From Limnobaculum allomyrinae (GTDB lineage Bacteria > Pseudomonadota > Gammaproteobacteria > Enterobacterales > Enterobacteriaceae), in the NCBI RefSeq assembly GCF_016649425.1, contig NZ_JADRCR010000002.1:506575-570574 (forward strand): DNA of 64,000 bases. Reading direction: 5' to 3'. Positions 44,677 through 53,860 of the stretch are shown here, piece by piece (within the stretch, counting starts at the first letter, position 1; each line of letters begins with the position of its first letter). Both the position numbers and the translations under genes were made by a program. The notes beneath the pieces were generated by a model. It did not search any database and was not told where the DNA came from. It worked only from the letters and a program-made list of their open reading frames with translations.

Positions 44677-45930
44677 ATGAATATCATCGACCGTTTTATT
44701 GCGTATACGAAAATTAATACTACAACCAATCGTGAAAAGGGTGCCGCAGGTATTATGCCCTCTTCCGACGGGCAGATGGTATTAGCGCAGAAGGTAGCGG
44801 AAGAATTACGGACATTAGGCATGGAGAAGGTTCAGGTCAACGAGCGGGCGATTGTTACCGCACTATTGCCTTCTAATGTTGATTATTCGCTACCAACGGT
44901 AGCGTTTTTTGGACATCTGGATACTAGCGCCGAACACTCTGGCGATACTCATGCTCAGATTTTGCCTTATTCAGGCGGCGATCTCTGTTTGAATAAAGAG
45001 AAAAATATTTTTCTGCGTCAGAGCGAATTTCCTGAGCTGGCGAACTATATCGGTGATGATCTGATTGTTACCGACGGTACCAGCTTGCTGGGTGCTGACG
45101 ATAAAGCGGCTATAGCATCGATTGTTAATGCGGTTCAATATCTGATTGAACACCCTGAGATCAAACACGGACCGGTAAAGGTAGGCTTTGTTCCCGATGA
45201 AGAACAGGGACTGCGTGGTGCTAAAGCCTTTGATGTACAGGCATTCGGTGCAGATTTTGCTTACACGCTTGATTGCTGTGGCATTGGTGAACTGGTTTAT
45301 GAGAACTGGAACGCTGGTGATGCGGAAATTATTTTTAATGGTCAGTCAGCACACCCGATGTCCGCCAAGGGAAAACTGAAGAATTCGCTGCTGATGGCCC
45401 ATAAGTTTATTGCCATGCTGCCAGGAGGCGAAGCACCGGAGTATACCGAAGGTCGTGAGGGTTACTACTGGGTTAAGCAAATGCAGGGCAATAGCGCCAG
45501 GACTGTATTGAAGATGGACGTCCGCGACTTCACTGAGCAAGGTTACCGTCAGCGCATGGAGTTTCTCGGTAAACTGGCGGAAAACTGCGCAGAATTATGG
45601 GGAGAGGGTAGTGTAGTTTGCAATCTGGCAGATCGTTACGCTAACGTTTATAACAGCCTACAGGGAGAAAACCGTTTCCCAATTGATATCGCTCTGGCAG
45701 CCTATCAGTCTTGTGGTATTGAACCGAAAGTCATCCCAATGCGCGGCGGTTATGACGGCGCGGCACTATCGCAAAAAGGTCTACCTTGCCCAAATCTGTT
45801 TACCGGGGCGCATAACTTTCACTCCATCTATGAATATCTGCCGGTGAAATCATTACAGGCTGCAAGCAAGGTGGTGATCGAAGTCATTAAGCAAACCCAT
45901 AACCGTTTTGCTCAAGGAAGTGCTCAATGA
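44677..45930 (+). CDS. pepT: Peptidase T (tripeptidase)
   Basis: The start at 44677 (MNIIDRFIAYTKINTTTNRE) follows AGGAG. The 417-residue product has the M20 zinc site: FFGHLDTSAE (His/Asp), GADDKAAIA (bridging Asp), PDEEQGLRG (Glu pair) and GAHNFHSIYE near the end. It removes the N-terminal residue from tripeptides in the cytosol. It overlaps the transporter gene by ATGA, so the two are one operon. Confidence 0.95.
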   Translation: MNIIDRFIAYTKINTTTNREKGAAGIMPSSDGQMVLAQKVAEELRTLGMEKVQVNERAIVTALLPSNVDYSLPTVAFFGHLDTSAEHSGDTHAQILPYSGGDLCLNKEKNIFLRQSEFPELANYIGDDLIVTDGTSLLGADDKAAIASIVNAVQYLIEHPEIKHGPVKVGFVPDEEQGLRGAKAFDVQAFGADFAYTLDCCGIGELVYENWNAGDAEIIFNGQSAHPMSAKGKLKNSLLMAHKFIAMLPGGEAPEYTEGREGYYWVKQMQGNSARTVLKMDVRDFTEQGYRQRMEFLGKLAENCAELWGEGSVVCNLADRYANVYNSLQGENRFPIDIALAAYQSCGIEPKVIPMRGGYDGAALSQKGLPCPNLFTGAHNFHSIYEYLPVKSLQAASKVVIEVIKQTHNRFAQGSAQ

Positions 45931-47285
45931 TTCAGATTATTATTGCGTTACTGGTCATCGTTGTAGTCGCCCGGTTAATTTTAAAAGGCTATAAAGCAGA
46001 GCCAGTATTGTTGGCCGCTGGTCTGCTGCTGATGTTTTGTACGCTTGTGACCGGTTGGGGTGAGCTGTTACCTAAATCGGTAAAAAGTACCGGCATCAGC
46101 TGGTTTGATCCTTTTGAGGTCACTAAGTGGCTGTTCAGTACCCGAGCTGCCGATTTGGGCCTGATGATTATGGCGTTGATGGGTTTTGCCCATTATATGG
46201 ACCATATTGGTGCCAATGATGCGGTAGTCAGGGTTGCTACCAGGCCATTGCGCAAGCTGCGTTCACCTTATATTTTACTGTTTTTCTCTTATTTGTTAGC
46301 CAGCGTATTACAGTTGGCAATTCCATCCGCTACGGGTTTGGCGGTATTGCTGATGGGCACAATGTTTCCGATTATGTTGGGCCTTGGGCTGTCTTCCGCT
46401 TCGGCGGCAGGAGTTATCGCCACTTCATTAGGTATTGCCTATACGCCAACCGCGATTGATGCTATTCGTGGCTCACAGGCGGCGGGGATGGAAGTCGTAC
46501 AATATGTATTAAATTATCAGGGGCCTGCGGCAGTAGCAACGGTACTGGTTGTTGGTACCACCCACGTGTTTTGGCAGCGCTATTGCGATAGCAAGCAGGG
46601 ATTGGTTGCCAATTTACCCAATGTTGAAGAACAGGCAGGTAAGAGTGCTCCGGGCTTTTATGCTCTCTTGCCGATGTTACCGATCATTATGGCAGTGGGG
46701 TTCTCGCCAATTTTTGTCTCCGGCGTCAAGTTGCATGTAGTGACTATCGTACTGATCGCCATGTTTATCTGCATGATAATCGAGCTACTGCGATTACGGG
46801 ATTTTAAACAAGTTAGCGCCGGTTTTAATAAGTTTCTCGGCGGAATGGGCAGTGCTTTTGCGAATGTGGTCGGCCTGTTGGTCGCCGCCGGGGCTTTTGC
46901 TCATGGAATCATGAGTATTGGCGCTATCGATCAAATGATTCTCATGGCAGAAGCGGTTGGATTACCGCCATTTGCTATGGCAATTGTATTTGCTATCGTT
47001 ACGTTGGCTGCGGCAATCATTATGGGCTCTGGTAATGCGCCGTTCCTGGCCTTTGTCGAGCTTATTCCTAAGATTGCCGAATCGATGGGGGCTAGCGCGA
47101 CGGCGATGATCCTACCAATGCAACAAGCATCCCACATGGGGCGGGCTATGTCGCCGGTATCCGGCGTCGTGATCGCCGTTGCCAGCGGTGCTAAGTTGCA
47201 GCCGTTCGAGGTGGTAAAAAGAACCTCAGTACCACTGTTGGTTGGATTGGTGGTTCATACACTGATTATCGGTCTGTTTTATTAA
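45927..47285 (+). CDS. DcuC family C4-dicarboxylate/anion transporter
   Basis: The 452-residue product is an inner membrane protein with about 12-14 hydrophobic segments. 'IPSATGLAVLLMGTMFPIML' in the first half and 'IMGSGNAPFLAFVELIPKIA' in the second half are DcuC-family marks. Members exchange or export succinate and related anions in anaerobic cells. Operon with pepT through a 4-base overlap suggests shared use in anaerobic peptide metabolism. It could also be a DcuD-type member of unknown substrate. Confidence 0.88.
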   Translation: MIQIIIALLVIVVVARLILKGYKAEPVLLAAGLLLMFCTLVTGWGELLPKSVKSTGISWFDPFEVTKWLFSTRAADLGLMIMALMGFAHYMDHIGANDAVVRVATRPLRKLRSPYILLFFSYLLASVLQLAIPSATGLAVLLMGTMFPIMLGLGLSSASAAGVIATSLGIAYTPTAIDAIRGSQAAGMEVVQYVLNYQGPAAVATVLVVGTTHVFWQRYCDSKQGLVANLPNVEEQAGKSAPGFYALLPMLPIIMAVGFSPIFVSGVKLHVVTIVLIAMFICMIIELLRLRDFKQVSAGFNKFLGGMGSAFANVVGLLVAAGAFAHGIMSIGAIDQMILMAEAVGLPPFAMAIVFAIVTLAAAIIMGSGNAPFLAFVELIPKIAESMGASATAMILPMQQASHMGRAMSPVSGVVIAVASGAKLQPFEVVKRTSVPLLVGLVVHTLIIGLFY

Positions 47286-47302
47286 GGTTTTATAACAACG
47301 AA

Positions 47303-47334
47303 ATGGCGGCCATGTTTTGTGCCGCCGTTTTTTA
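47303..47334 (+). terminator. Terminator after the pepT operon
   Basis: GGCGGC and GCCGCC enclose a 10-base loop, then GTTTTTT. Confidence 0.85.
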
Positions 47335-47342
47335 TTATTCAA

Positions 47343-48548
47343 TTAATCATTACGTTGATAGTGTGCATGATGAGCACAAATCATCTCTGCTATTTTGCGA
47401 TCGTTGCATTGTTGAATTTCCCAACGTTGGCATTGATTAAAGTGACTAAAACTATTGAGTGCAGATATTAGAGAAAGAACAAATGTGTCAGATTTGTTGA
47501 ATCGCTTTTCAGTAAATAGATTATAGATAATAAGCGTACGATTTTGTCGGTCGGCTTTAGCATCCATTCGCCCGACAAATTCACCCTGCCATAGAATAGG
47601 TAGGCAAAAATAACCAAATTTTCTATCTTGAGGCTTTAGGTAACATTCAAGTTGATAATCATAATCAAACAGATTTTTGAGGCGTTTACGCTGGATGACC
47701 AGATTATCAAAGGGTGAAAGAATCTTTACATCGGCTTTGGGCAGGTTTTTATTAAGCAATTGTAGTGCTTCTTTGTCAGCATAATAATCGCTTTCGCCCA
47801 ACCGTAATTTGATGATCTCCCCAGCCTCAAGCATGTGTAATAACTCCTGCCGGATGGCCCGCTGCATACCCTGACGTAAATAGCTAAACTCAGATTCACT
47901 ACCTAAACCGTTAGCCTGTAAATAACGTTTAATCAGATATTGAGCATATTCAGCCTGGGTAGGTAGGGTTGTATCAATATGGTTAGGTAATACCCGTTCG
48001 GTCAAATTGAACACTTTTTGAAATCCAATACGCCGTTCAATCATCAGTTCACCCTGTAGAAACAACAGCTCCAGAGCCGATTTGGCAGGCTTCCAATCCC
48101 ACCAGGGGCCATTCTTGTGGCTTTTATCTTCGAAGTTTTTTGATTGTAACGGGCCTTCAGCTTTAATGCGGGCAAGCACTTCAGCCTTAATCTTATTGGC
48201 CTGAGGATGCCACGGCTTTTCATGTTCCGTTATATGACGCATTTTAATGCGGCAATAACGGAAGTCTTCTATTGGCAGATATGCAGCCGCATGTGCCCAA
48301 TATTCGAATACTTTACGTTGTTGTTGAAGAGAATCTAAAATATCGGGTTTATAGCCGCTAACGCGATTCCATAGCGTGTGATGGTGGGCCCGTTCAATAC
48401 GAGAAATCGTATCAATCTGTATATAACCAAGTTGATTGATAGCTGCTATCGTCGCCTTCTCGGCACTTTTATGAGAAATCGATTTAGGAAGCGCCTGGCT
48501 CAGTAACACGATTTTCCTGGCTTGTTTTAGTGACAGCGTATCAACCAT
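47343..48548 (-). CDS. ycaQ: Winged-helix DNA glycosylase, YcaQ/AlkX-like
   Basis: The 401-residue product has LSLKQARKIVLLSQ at the start and 'QLGYIQIDTISRIERAHHH', which contains the QxD motif (QID) of the interstrand-crosslink glycosylases YcaQ/AlkX. 'VLSPFDNLVIQRKRLKNLFD'-like sequence and 'FVGRMDAKADRQNRTLIIYN' mark the winged-helix C-terminal part. It would unhook DNA crosslinks. Length is close to E. coli YcaQ (410). It is a single gene, convergent with the pepT operon. Confidence 0.85.
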   Translation of the reverse strand: MVDTLSLKQARKIVLLSQALPKSISHKSAEKATIAAINQLGYIQIDTISRIERAHHHTLWNRVSGYKPDILDSLQQQRKVFEYWAHAAAYLPIEDFRYCRIKMRHITEHEKPWHPQANKIKAEVLARIKAEGPLQSKNFEDKSHKNGPWWDWKPAKSALELLFLQGELMIERRIGFQKVFNLTERVLPNHIDTTLPTQAEYAQYLIKRYLQANGLGSESEFSYLRQGMQRAIRQELLHMLEAGEIIKLRLGESDYYADKEALQLLNKNLPKADVKILSPFDNLVIQRKRLKNLFDYDYQLECYLKPQDRKFGYFCLPILWQGEFVGRMDAKADRQNRTLIIYNLFTEKRFNKSDTFVLSLISALNSFSHFNQCQRWEIQQCNDRKIAEMICAHHAHYQRND

Positions 48549-48983
48549 AATAAATCCTTATATACTCTTTCCGGACTATGGATAAAACATAATTGGCGTT
48601 GTGGTTAATGTTACTACAAGTCATATAGAAAATAGGCTAATAACGTGATGGCAGTGTTTTTTCAGTGTAGATATTTGAAAAAATAATGAGCCCAGAATAT
48701 TTGAGCAAAAACGTCCCGGGTCTATTTTTCATACAAGGGTAAGGATGTGTACGGACTGGTCTGGACAAAAAAAAACGTATCTCCTTGAGAAGATACGGTT
48801 TTCGCTGGCGTAAGTTGAATCTTTATTTTAACTAATTGATATTATTTCATGTTTTTAAATTCAACTTTTATTGTATAACTAAACGTATAACTATTGCGTA
48901 TTGTTACTGATCTGGTTGGTTAAAAAATGTACTATTATTTGTATCAAGTATATAACACAATCCTTAACGTATTATTATATTAA
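48549..48983. other. Intergenic region at the left edge of the accessory island
   Basis: No gene is seen in about 435 bases. It holds the minus-strand terminator of the island's first gene (48767-48797). AACGTATAACTA-like repeats (TGTATAACTAAACGTATAAC near 48872) are visible, but no tRNA or integrase that would define an attachment site. Confidence 0.4.
48767..48797 (-). terminator. Terminator after the HEPN-motif gene
   Basis: On the minus strand CGTATCT pairs with AGATACG around an 8-base loop and runs into nine T. It lies about 190 bases past the stop at 48984. Confidence 0.75.
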
Positions 48984-50237
48984 TTACATTGGCTTACTTG
49001 ATGAAATTAATACTCGGTGAGCTAAAAAGTTTGCTAATTCAATATCATACTCTAAGTATTTAACTTCTTTACTTTGTGGATGCAAAACCTCTAATTCTGC
49101 ATCTACACCTTTTGTATGTACTATACGGCATCTTATATTATAAAACCTTTGTAATACTTGTCTTAGAAGTTCATCATCTTCAGTAACATGGGAGTTTATC
49201 TTATACTCAGAAAGCTTTACTGCATTTTTTGAACGAAAATATTCATCTCTTTTACTATCAGATTTGAGCCAATCGCGAAGTAAGCTAATCTCCACACACT
49301 CCTTAAGGGTGGCTTCAAGTTGAGATAATTCTGAACGAGTAGAGGATGCTGTTTTAACAATATTAAATATTCTTGCTATATCTTTTGTATTATGACTATT
49401 AAAACTTGGATCTTTTAATGCATTAGCCACTTTCTTTTGAGCTGCAAGTTCAGAATAAATAGGGTAATAAAACTCGACTACTTGATATAAAGCTAGGTAT
49501 TGTAATAATGGCATACCCAAGGCAGACTGAGCATACCAATATAAAGATAATGCCTCATTATCATAGTGTTGATTTACACGAGTTAGTTCTAAATCATCTA
49601 ATGATGTATGTGACAATCTGGCTCGAGAGTAATTTCTCGCTATGGCTAACATTAATGGAATGTTTGTTTTACAATCAAACTGAAAACAAATTGATGCAAA
49701 TATGGTTTTAATAATATTCAATGCTTGTTCATGAGTTGAAATATTAAGTCCAGATATTTTTAGTGATGTAGATGAACTTTTCCGTCTATCAAACCTCTCA
49801 ATATTATAGCTCCCCATAATTCCTATTGGACGCCCAATATCCTTGCATATTTCTAATATATGGAATTCATTACTAATCTCTGAAAGTTCCGCGACAATAC
49901 CTTCAAGATGTGTTTCAATCAGTATTTTCTTTTCTTCCTTGCAGATTGAATTATTTCTGAAATAGCGTTCAAAAGAAAAATGTCTCTGAGGTAACTCAAC
50001 TTCACATTCAATAATATCCTGCTCAATTGACCAAATAGCCTCATATCCTTCAATATACTTATAGTCAAGTAAGTTAATATTGCGTTCAGCTATGATGTCT
50101 ACTATATCTGAAGTTAAAATGATATTAGAATCATTTCTAGCTTTGGGAATCTGAATTCTTAAAATTTTACGGACATCATTATAATCATAATTGAGGTTTT
50201 TATTTTTACAATCTGAAATTATTTTTTGAATATTCAA
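48984..50237 (-). CDS. Uncharacterised protein with C-terminal HEPN-like motif
   Basis: The start is TTG at 50237, preceded by AAGGTAAAG; there is no early ATG. The 417-residue product is mostly helical and soluble. Near the end it has YNIRCRIVHTKG (Arg369 to His374), the R-x4-H motif with hydrophobic surroundings typical of HEPN RNA-cleaving or RNA-binding domains (Apea-like). The middle holds 'IARNYSRARLSHTSLDDLEL' and 'LYWYAQSALGMPLLQYLALY'. It is at the island edge and may be a single-gene abortive infection protein. That is inference. Confidence 0.6.
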   Translation of the reverse strand: MNIQKIISDCKNKNLNYDYNDVRKILRIQIPKARNDSNIILTSDIVDIIAERNINLLDYKYIEGYEAIWSIEQDIIECEVELPQRHFSFERYFRNNSICKEEKKILIETHLEGIVAELSEISNEFHILEICKDIGRPIGIMGSYNIERFDRRKSSSTSLKISGLNISTHEQALNIIKTIFASICFQFDCKTNIPLMLAIARNYSRARLSHTSLDDLELTRVNQHYDNEALSLYWYAQSALGMPLLQYLALYQVVEFYYPIYSELAAQKKVANALKDPSFNSHNTKDIARIFNIVKTASSTRSELSQLEATLKECVEISLLRDWLKSDSKRDEYFRSKNAVKLSEYKINSHVTEDDELLRQVLQRFYNIRCRIVHTKGVDAELEVLHPQSKEVKYLEYDIELANFLAHRVLISSSKPM

Positions 50238-50294
50238 TTAACTTTACCTTTTATTACACACTATTAATTAAAAATAATGTATAGACAAGAATAA

Positions 50295-51143
50295 CTAATT
50301 TTTTACTATCTTGGACTTAGATTTTTCAGATGGTGCGGTACGCTTCAGCTCAACATTCTCAAGCCAATCAGTAACGGTTTTCCCACAAACACCTGTCTCT
50401 AAACCTGCACTATCAAACTTTCGCTTTATAATGCCCGTATCTATTGGGGTCGTTGGATTTTCCAGTATTTGTTCTCCATTATCAAAACACACAGCTATTA
50501 GCCCTTTAATAAATAATGCTTGCTTATTTTCATTTGCTCTTCGTTTGGGTTTTTCTTGCGTTAGCAAGGTTTCATTATTTATTTCTATAGGGAATTGTAT
50601 TTTTTCAAGATACTTACCTCCATTCTTTAATAGTGTTAGCTCTTCAGCACTGATAGTGAAACTCTTTACATTCACTTTATAATCATCAGTACTTATTTTC
50701 TTAATTGTTAAGTTTTCACTGATTTCAATCTTTGTTTCAGTTCTTGGCAAATTAAAGTGGTTAACAGTAATTGTATCGTTGCCGAAGCAATCAAAATTCT
50801 TTATGTAAAGGAATGGGATTGCAATCAATCCAGATATGTCAAGGTGAGCGTAGGATCTAGTTTTGAAATTATATGAAGCGGATATTTTTGTATTCATGGT
50901 TTCATAGTTAAGTTTCACTATAGATTTAGTTTTATTTAGCTTTAATTTATTAACATATAGCCGTGGTTCAAAAGGATTGTCATCTAGCTTATCATCATCA
51001 TCCCATCCGTCAGGTGGTTCAGGAGCTGCGATACAAATCTCTAATACGCCAATAGATGCAAAGTGAAGTAACTCATTAATATCACATCCTATTTCTTTAG
51101 CTGCAAGGTCTAGTGGATAATAGAGTCTGGTAGGTAGTGCCAT
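50295..51143 (-). CDS. Hypothetical island protein with N-terminal helix-turn-helix-like segment
   Basis: The 282-residue product begins 'RLYYPLDLAAKEIGCDINEL' followed by LHFASIGVLEICI, similar in layout to MerR/excisionase-type winged helices. After an acidic stretch (PPDGWDDDDKLDD) it is a beta-rich middle. A basic C-terminal part from residue 205 (KRRANENKQALFIKGLIAVC) follows. It lies 57 bases upstream of the HEPN-motif gene on the same strand. I do not recognise a named family. Confidence 0.6.
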   Translation of the reverse strand: MALPTRLYYPLDLAAKEIGCDINELLHFASIGVLEICIAAPEPPDGWDDDDKLDDNPFEPRLYVNKLKLNKTKSIVKLNYETMNTKISASYNFKTRSYAHLDISGLIAIPFLYIKNFDCFGNDTITVNHFNLPRTETKIEISENLTIKKISTDDYKVNVKSFTISAEELTLLKNGGKYLEKIQFPIEINNETLLTQEKPKRRANENKQALFIKGLIAVCFDNGEQILENPTTPIDTGIIKRKFDSAGLETGVCGKTVTDWLENVELKRTAPSEKSKSKIVKN

Positions 51144-51390
51144 ATGTTTTTCTCTGTGATTACAATGAAAATATGTTCGTTTATTTTATCTTGTAAATCG
51201 GTATAGGTGTTTGTGATTTACTTCACATTTATAGTTTATATATGGCTGGAAAATAGACGTATTAACCCACTTTTACAAACCAAAAGCATATGTCAAAGCA
51301 TTAAGATACCTTAAAGTGCTTCAATTCTTTCTCGAGGCTCCGGATATGAATAGTAAGCGGTGGGATTTCTATTAATTAATATGAAGTATT

Positions 51391-51594
51391 TTATTCATGA
51401 CTGTTTTTAATAATTGCTTCTGCTTCAAGCATTTTAAGAATAATTGCAGCACGATTATAACCAATACGAAAATGTCGTTGTATTTTAGATATAGAGATAT
51501 TGATAAACTGGTTTTGAGTTATCCATTCCCTAGTTGGTTGCATTAAAAAATCTTGCTGATTATGCTTTCTCATGGTTTCAGTAAGGTCATGCAT
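51391..51594 (-). CDS. Small FtsK-gamma-like winged-helix protein
   Basis: The 67-residue product starts after TAGGAGTG. Residues 30-62 (SISKIQRHFRIGYNRAAIIL plus KMLEAEAII) match the gamma domain of FtsK, the winged helix that reads KOPS sequences. In this case the domain stands alone. Stand-alone copies occur in phage and integrative elements. It may regulate transcription or recruit the host division or dimer-resolution machinery. Confidence 0.75.
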   Translation of the reverse strand: MHDLTETMRKHNQQDFLMQPTREWITQNQFINISISKIQRHFRIGYNRAAIILKMLEAEAIIKNSHE

Positions 51595-51672
51595 AATTCA
51601 CTCCTAATTTGAAGTTTAATTTATTTATCCAGATGAATCATTATTAGATGATTTACATTTTGCCCCGGCATG

Positions 51673-52431
51673 TTATTCATCTGACTTGGATTTTAAAAAA
51701 TCTAAAGCCCTATTGATAACTTCAGTTTTATATCTAAGTTCGCCTATGTGGTTTTCATTCTCTCTTTTTAGCTCAAAATACTTATCCGTTAGCACTTTTT
51801 GTTCCTGTAAAGCTAATTCGTACTTATTTAGGTCACCCTCATATCGTACATCCTTATTATCCTTAACGTACTGGTCATCCTTGGTTTTTTGAATATCCTG
51901 AGCTGACTTTATTTCATTCTTAATATTATCCAAGTATGAATTTATACTTTTTATTTTGGAGTGATAATCATCACTATTAAGAATGTAAATCTGATAATCA
52001 CCTTCACTGTATAAGCGTAGTGGCATGCCGCAAGCAGAATTCACACTTGCTGAATAAGTATCTGATTGAGGATCGTATTTTCTTAATGCTTGAATATGAT
52101 ATTTTTTTACACCTTTAGTTATTTGTGCAGCGAATGGTATTTTATCACCTCTATGACCGGTCTTTTTTATAAAAAGAAGAGGTCTGTCTTCATCTATAAA
52201 TCTTGTACCAATACTGGTTATACTACTATATGTATCCTCTGTAAAAGTTAGCTCTCCTTTTAGTTGATAGGTGTCAGGTGAAATATTATGTATTTTAAAT
52301 GTACTCACATTTAATGAGGAGCAATTATAATCACGATCATGGTGTAGTTGGTTTTCAAAGTCTTTAATAATTTGATTGTCATCAGAACATGCTGTTAATA
52401 ATATAACAGAAATTAAGTATAACCTTTTCAT
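51673..52431 (-). CDS. Lipoprotein with C-terminal coiled coil
   Basis: The start at 52431 follows AAAGGAAAA. A lipobox is visible (ILLTAC, Cys15), so the 252-residue product is a membrane-anchored lipoprotein. Residues 35-150 are beta-rich and include a Cys pair candidate (YNCSS and SACGM). Residues 160-245 are Lys/Glu-rich and coiled. The family is not recognised. Within a mobile island it could be a surface exclusion or immunity factor, but nothing shows this directly. Confidence 0.7.
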   Translation of the reverse strand: MKRLYLISVILLTACSDDNQIIKDFENQLHHDRDYNCSSLNVSTFKIHNISPDTYQLKGELTFTEDTYSSITSIGTRFIDEDRPLLFIKKTGHRGDKIPFAAQITKGVKKYHIQALRKYDPQSDTYSASVNSACGMPLRLYSEGDYQIYILNSDDYHSKIKSINSYLDNIKNEIKSAQDIQKTKDDQYVKDNKDVRYEGDLNKYELALQEQKVLTDKYFELKRENENHIGELRYKTEVINRALDFLKSKSDE

Positions 52432-52453
52432 TGATTTTCCTTTTAAGCAACAT

Positions 52454-52981
52454 TCAATTAATGCGAATGTTCTTGGTGATTTTCCCTAGTGTCAGCGGTC
52501 GCTGTTTCTTTACATAGAAGTAAACAACGTTAAAAGCGGATTTCTTATGGTTTCCTTGACCTAATGAAGGCCAATCGCGAAAGGCATCAATCTGTTGCTC
52601 AGTAAATGGTGTGCTTGAGAAGTCAAACAGTACCAGCAGAGCCTTGCCGTCGTACTTCATCAGCTTTTTCATTTCCGTTGAGTTTACGTAGGCTGATAGC
52701 GTTGCTTTAGGGGCGTCAGGTCGTCTGACAGCAAACTCAACGGCAACATCATCGATAATAAAATCTAGGTAGCCATTGCCCGTCAACGTACCCGGTAGTT
52801 GTGCTTGTACTTCTGGCGTCAGGGTGTCGCCAAACCAGCCCAAAAGGTAGCACCTCACCAAAGGCAGAAGTTCTCGTTCGTTGCATTCATTCAGGCGTAG
52901 TGTTTTAACAAATTCCTGCCTATAGAGTGAGTCAAACAGGTATTCAAAGCTTTCAACTACACTCTTAATCGTGGTCGCCAT
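52454..52981 (-). CDS. Uncharacterised protein, possible restriction-like fold
   Basis: The 175-residue product is soluble. 'GYLDFIIDDVAVEFAVRRPD' followed by 'STEMKKLMKYDGKALLVLFD' has the order Asp, then Glu with a following beta strand, that is seen in PD-(D/E)xK nucleases, but the Lys is replaced by R-R. It may be an inactive or divergent member, or unrelated. It is 22 bases upstream of the lipoprotein gene. No name is justified. GC content is higher than its neighbours. Confidence 0.55.
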   Translation of the reverse strand: MATTIKSVVESFEYLFDSLYRQEFVKTLRLNECNERELLPLVRCYLLGWFGDTLTPEVQAQLPGTLTGNGYLDFIIDDVAVEFAVRRPDAPKATLSAYVNSTEMKKLMKYDGKALLVLFDFSSTPFTEQQIDAFRDWPSLGQGNHKKSAFNVVYFYVKKQRPLTLGKITKNIRIN

Positions 52982-53030
52982 ATTGAATCAAATCCGTTTA
53001 ATGGTTCGGGAATGAATAAAGTGCAGAGCA

Positions 53031-53210
53031 CTAGCTGCCGTTAACATGATGCTTAGTCGGGCTTTTTTTACATGGTTGCCCTACTGATGCTGTGGCACCA
53101 CAGTAGATACACTTTCTATTCCCATTATCAACAACATGGTAGGTTGTGGGACTTTTCTTACAGGGCTGGCCTGCATTAGCGGTTGAGCCGCAATATTTAC
53201 ACTTAGTCAA
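53031..53210 (-). CDS. Tiny duplicated zinc-finger protein (59 aa)
   Basis: The start is TTG at 53210 behind a strong AAGGAAGG. The product is two near-identical 30-residue repeats. Each has C-x2-C-x9-C-x7-H at the same spacing (Cys4, 7, 17, His25 and Cys34, 37, 47, His55) with the shared core GQPCKKSPT. Four such ligands per repeat would bind one zinc each. It is too short for usual gene finders. Position next to the island's XRE regulator, divergently transcribed, suggests a DNA- or protein-binding role. Confidence 0.7.
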   Translation of the reverse strand: MTKCKYCGSTANAGQPCKKSPTTYHVVDNGNRKCIYCGATASVGQPCKKSPTKHHVNGS

Positions 53211-53366
53211 AGTCTTTCCTTCCTTTTAAAGATACCTTTTTGAATTAAATGTCCGTAAGCGAGTATTTATTAATATTATTACACTTATAGGGATGTTTAT
53301 ACAAGTGTAAACGTAGACGAAAATTCCACTTACTAGGTAAAGCGTAACGCTAAGGTAGGTGGTTCA

Positions 53367-53738
53367 ATGTCAAAACTCACGGTAACAGAAGCCGATAAAC
53401 TGATCGGAAAGCGTATTCAGCAGCGACGTAAGGAGAAAAAGCTAACGGCGGCTAGCCTCTCTGAAAAAATCGGAGTTTCACAGCAGCAGCTCTCTCGCTA
53501 TGAGAGGGGAACCAATAAGATTAACGTGACTCACTTAATTGATATTGCGGCTTATCTCGACACACCAATTAGCTGGTTTTTTATTAGTCATGACGTAGAA
53601 AACAAACAAGAATCTGAAAAGGTATACCAGAGTGTAAAAACCGAAGAATTAAAAGCTCAACTAGACCTGTTATGGACGAAACTTTCTAGTGAACAGCAAA
53701 GTGCTTTTATTGTGCTTCTCGACAAGCTAACTAATTGA
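53367..53738 (+). CDS. XRE-family helix-turn-helix regulator
   Basis: The 123-residue product has a clear HTH at residues 12-66 ('GKRIQQRRKEKKLTAASLSE', 'VSQQQLSRYERGTNKINV'), then a short linker and a C-terminal helical dimerisation segment. TAGGTAGGTGG precedes the ATG. It is divergent from the zinc-finger gene and leads the plus-strand genes of the island, so it is a good candidate for the master repressor of the element. Confidence 0.85.
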   Translation: MSKLTVTEADKLIGKRIQQRRKEKKLTAASLSEKIGVSQQQLSRYERGTNKINVTHLIDIAAYLDTPISWFFISHDVENKQESEKVYQSVKTEELKAQLDLLWTKLSSEQQSAFIVLLDKLTN

Positions 53739-53860
53739 TAATAAGAATTATTTGTGTTTGTGTGTTGAGTTTGATATAATGCCAAAAGTGGCAATAATAT
53801 ATTGAGTTTATTACCACTAGCCAAAAAAATATATTCAAAATCAAGCAAAGGTATTATCTA

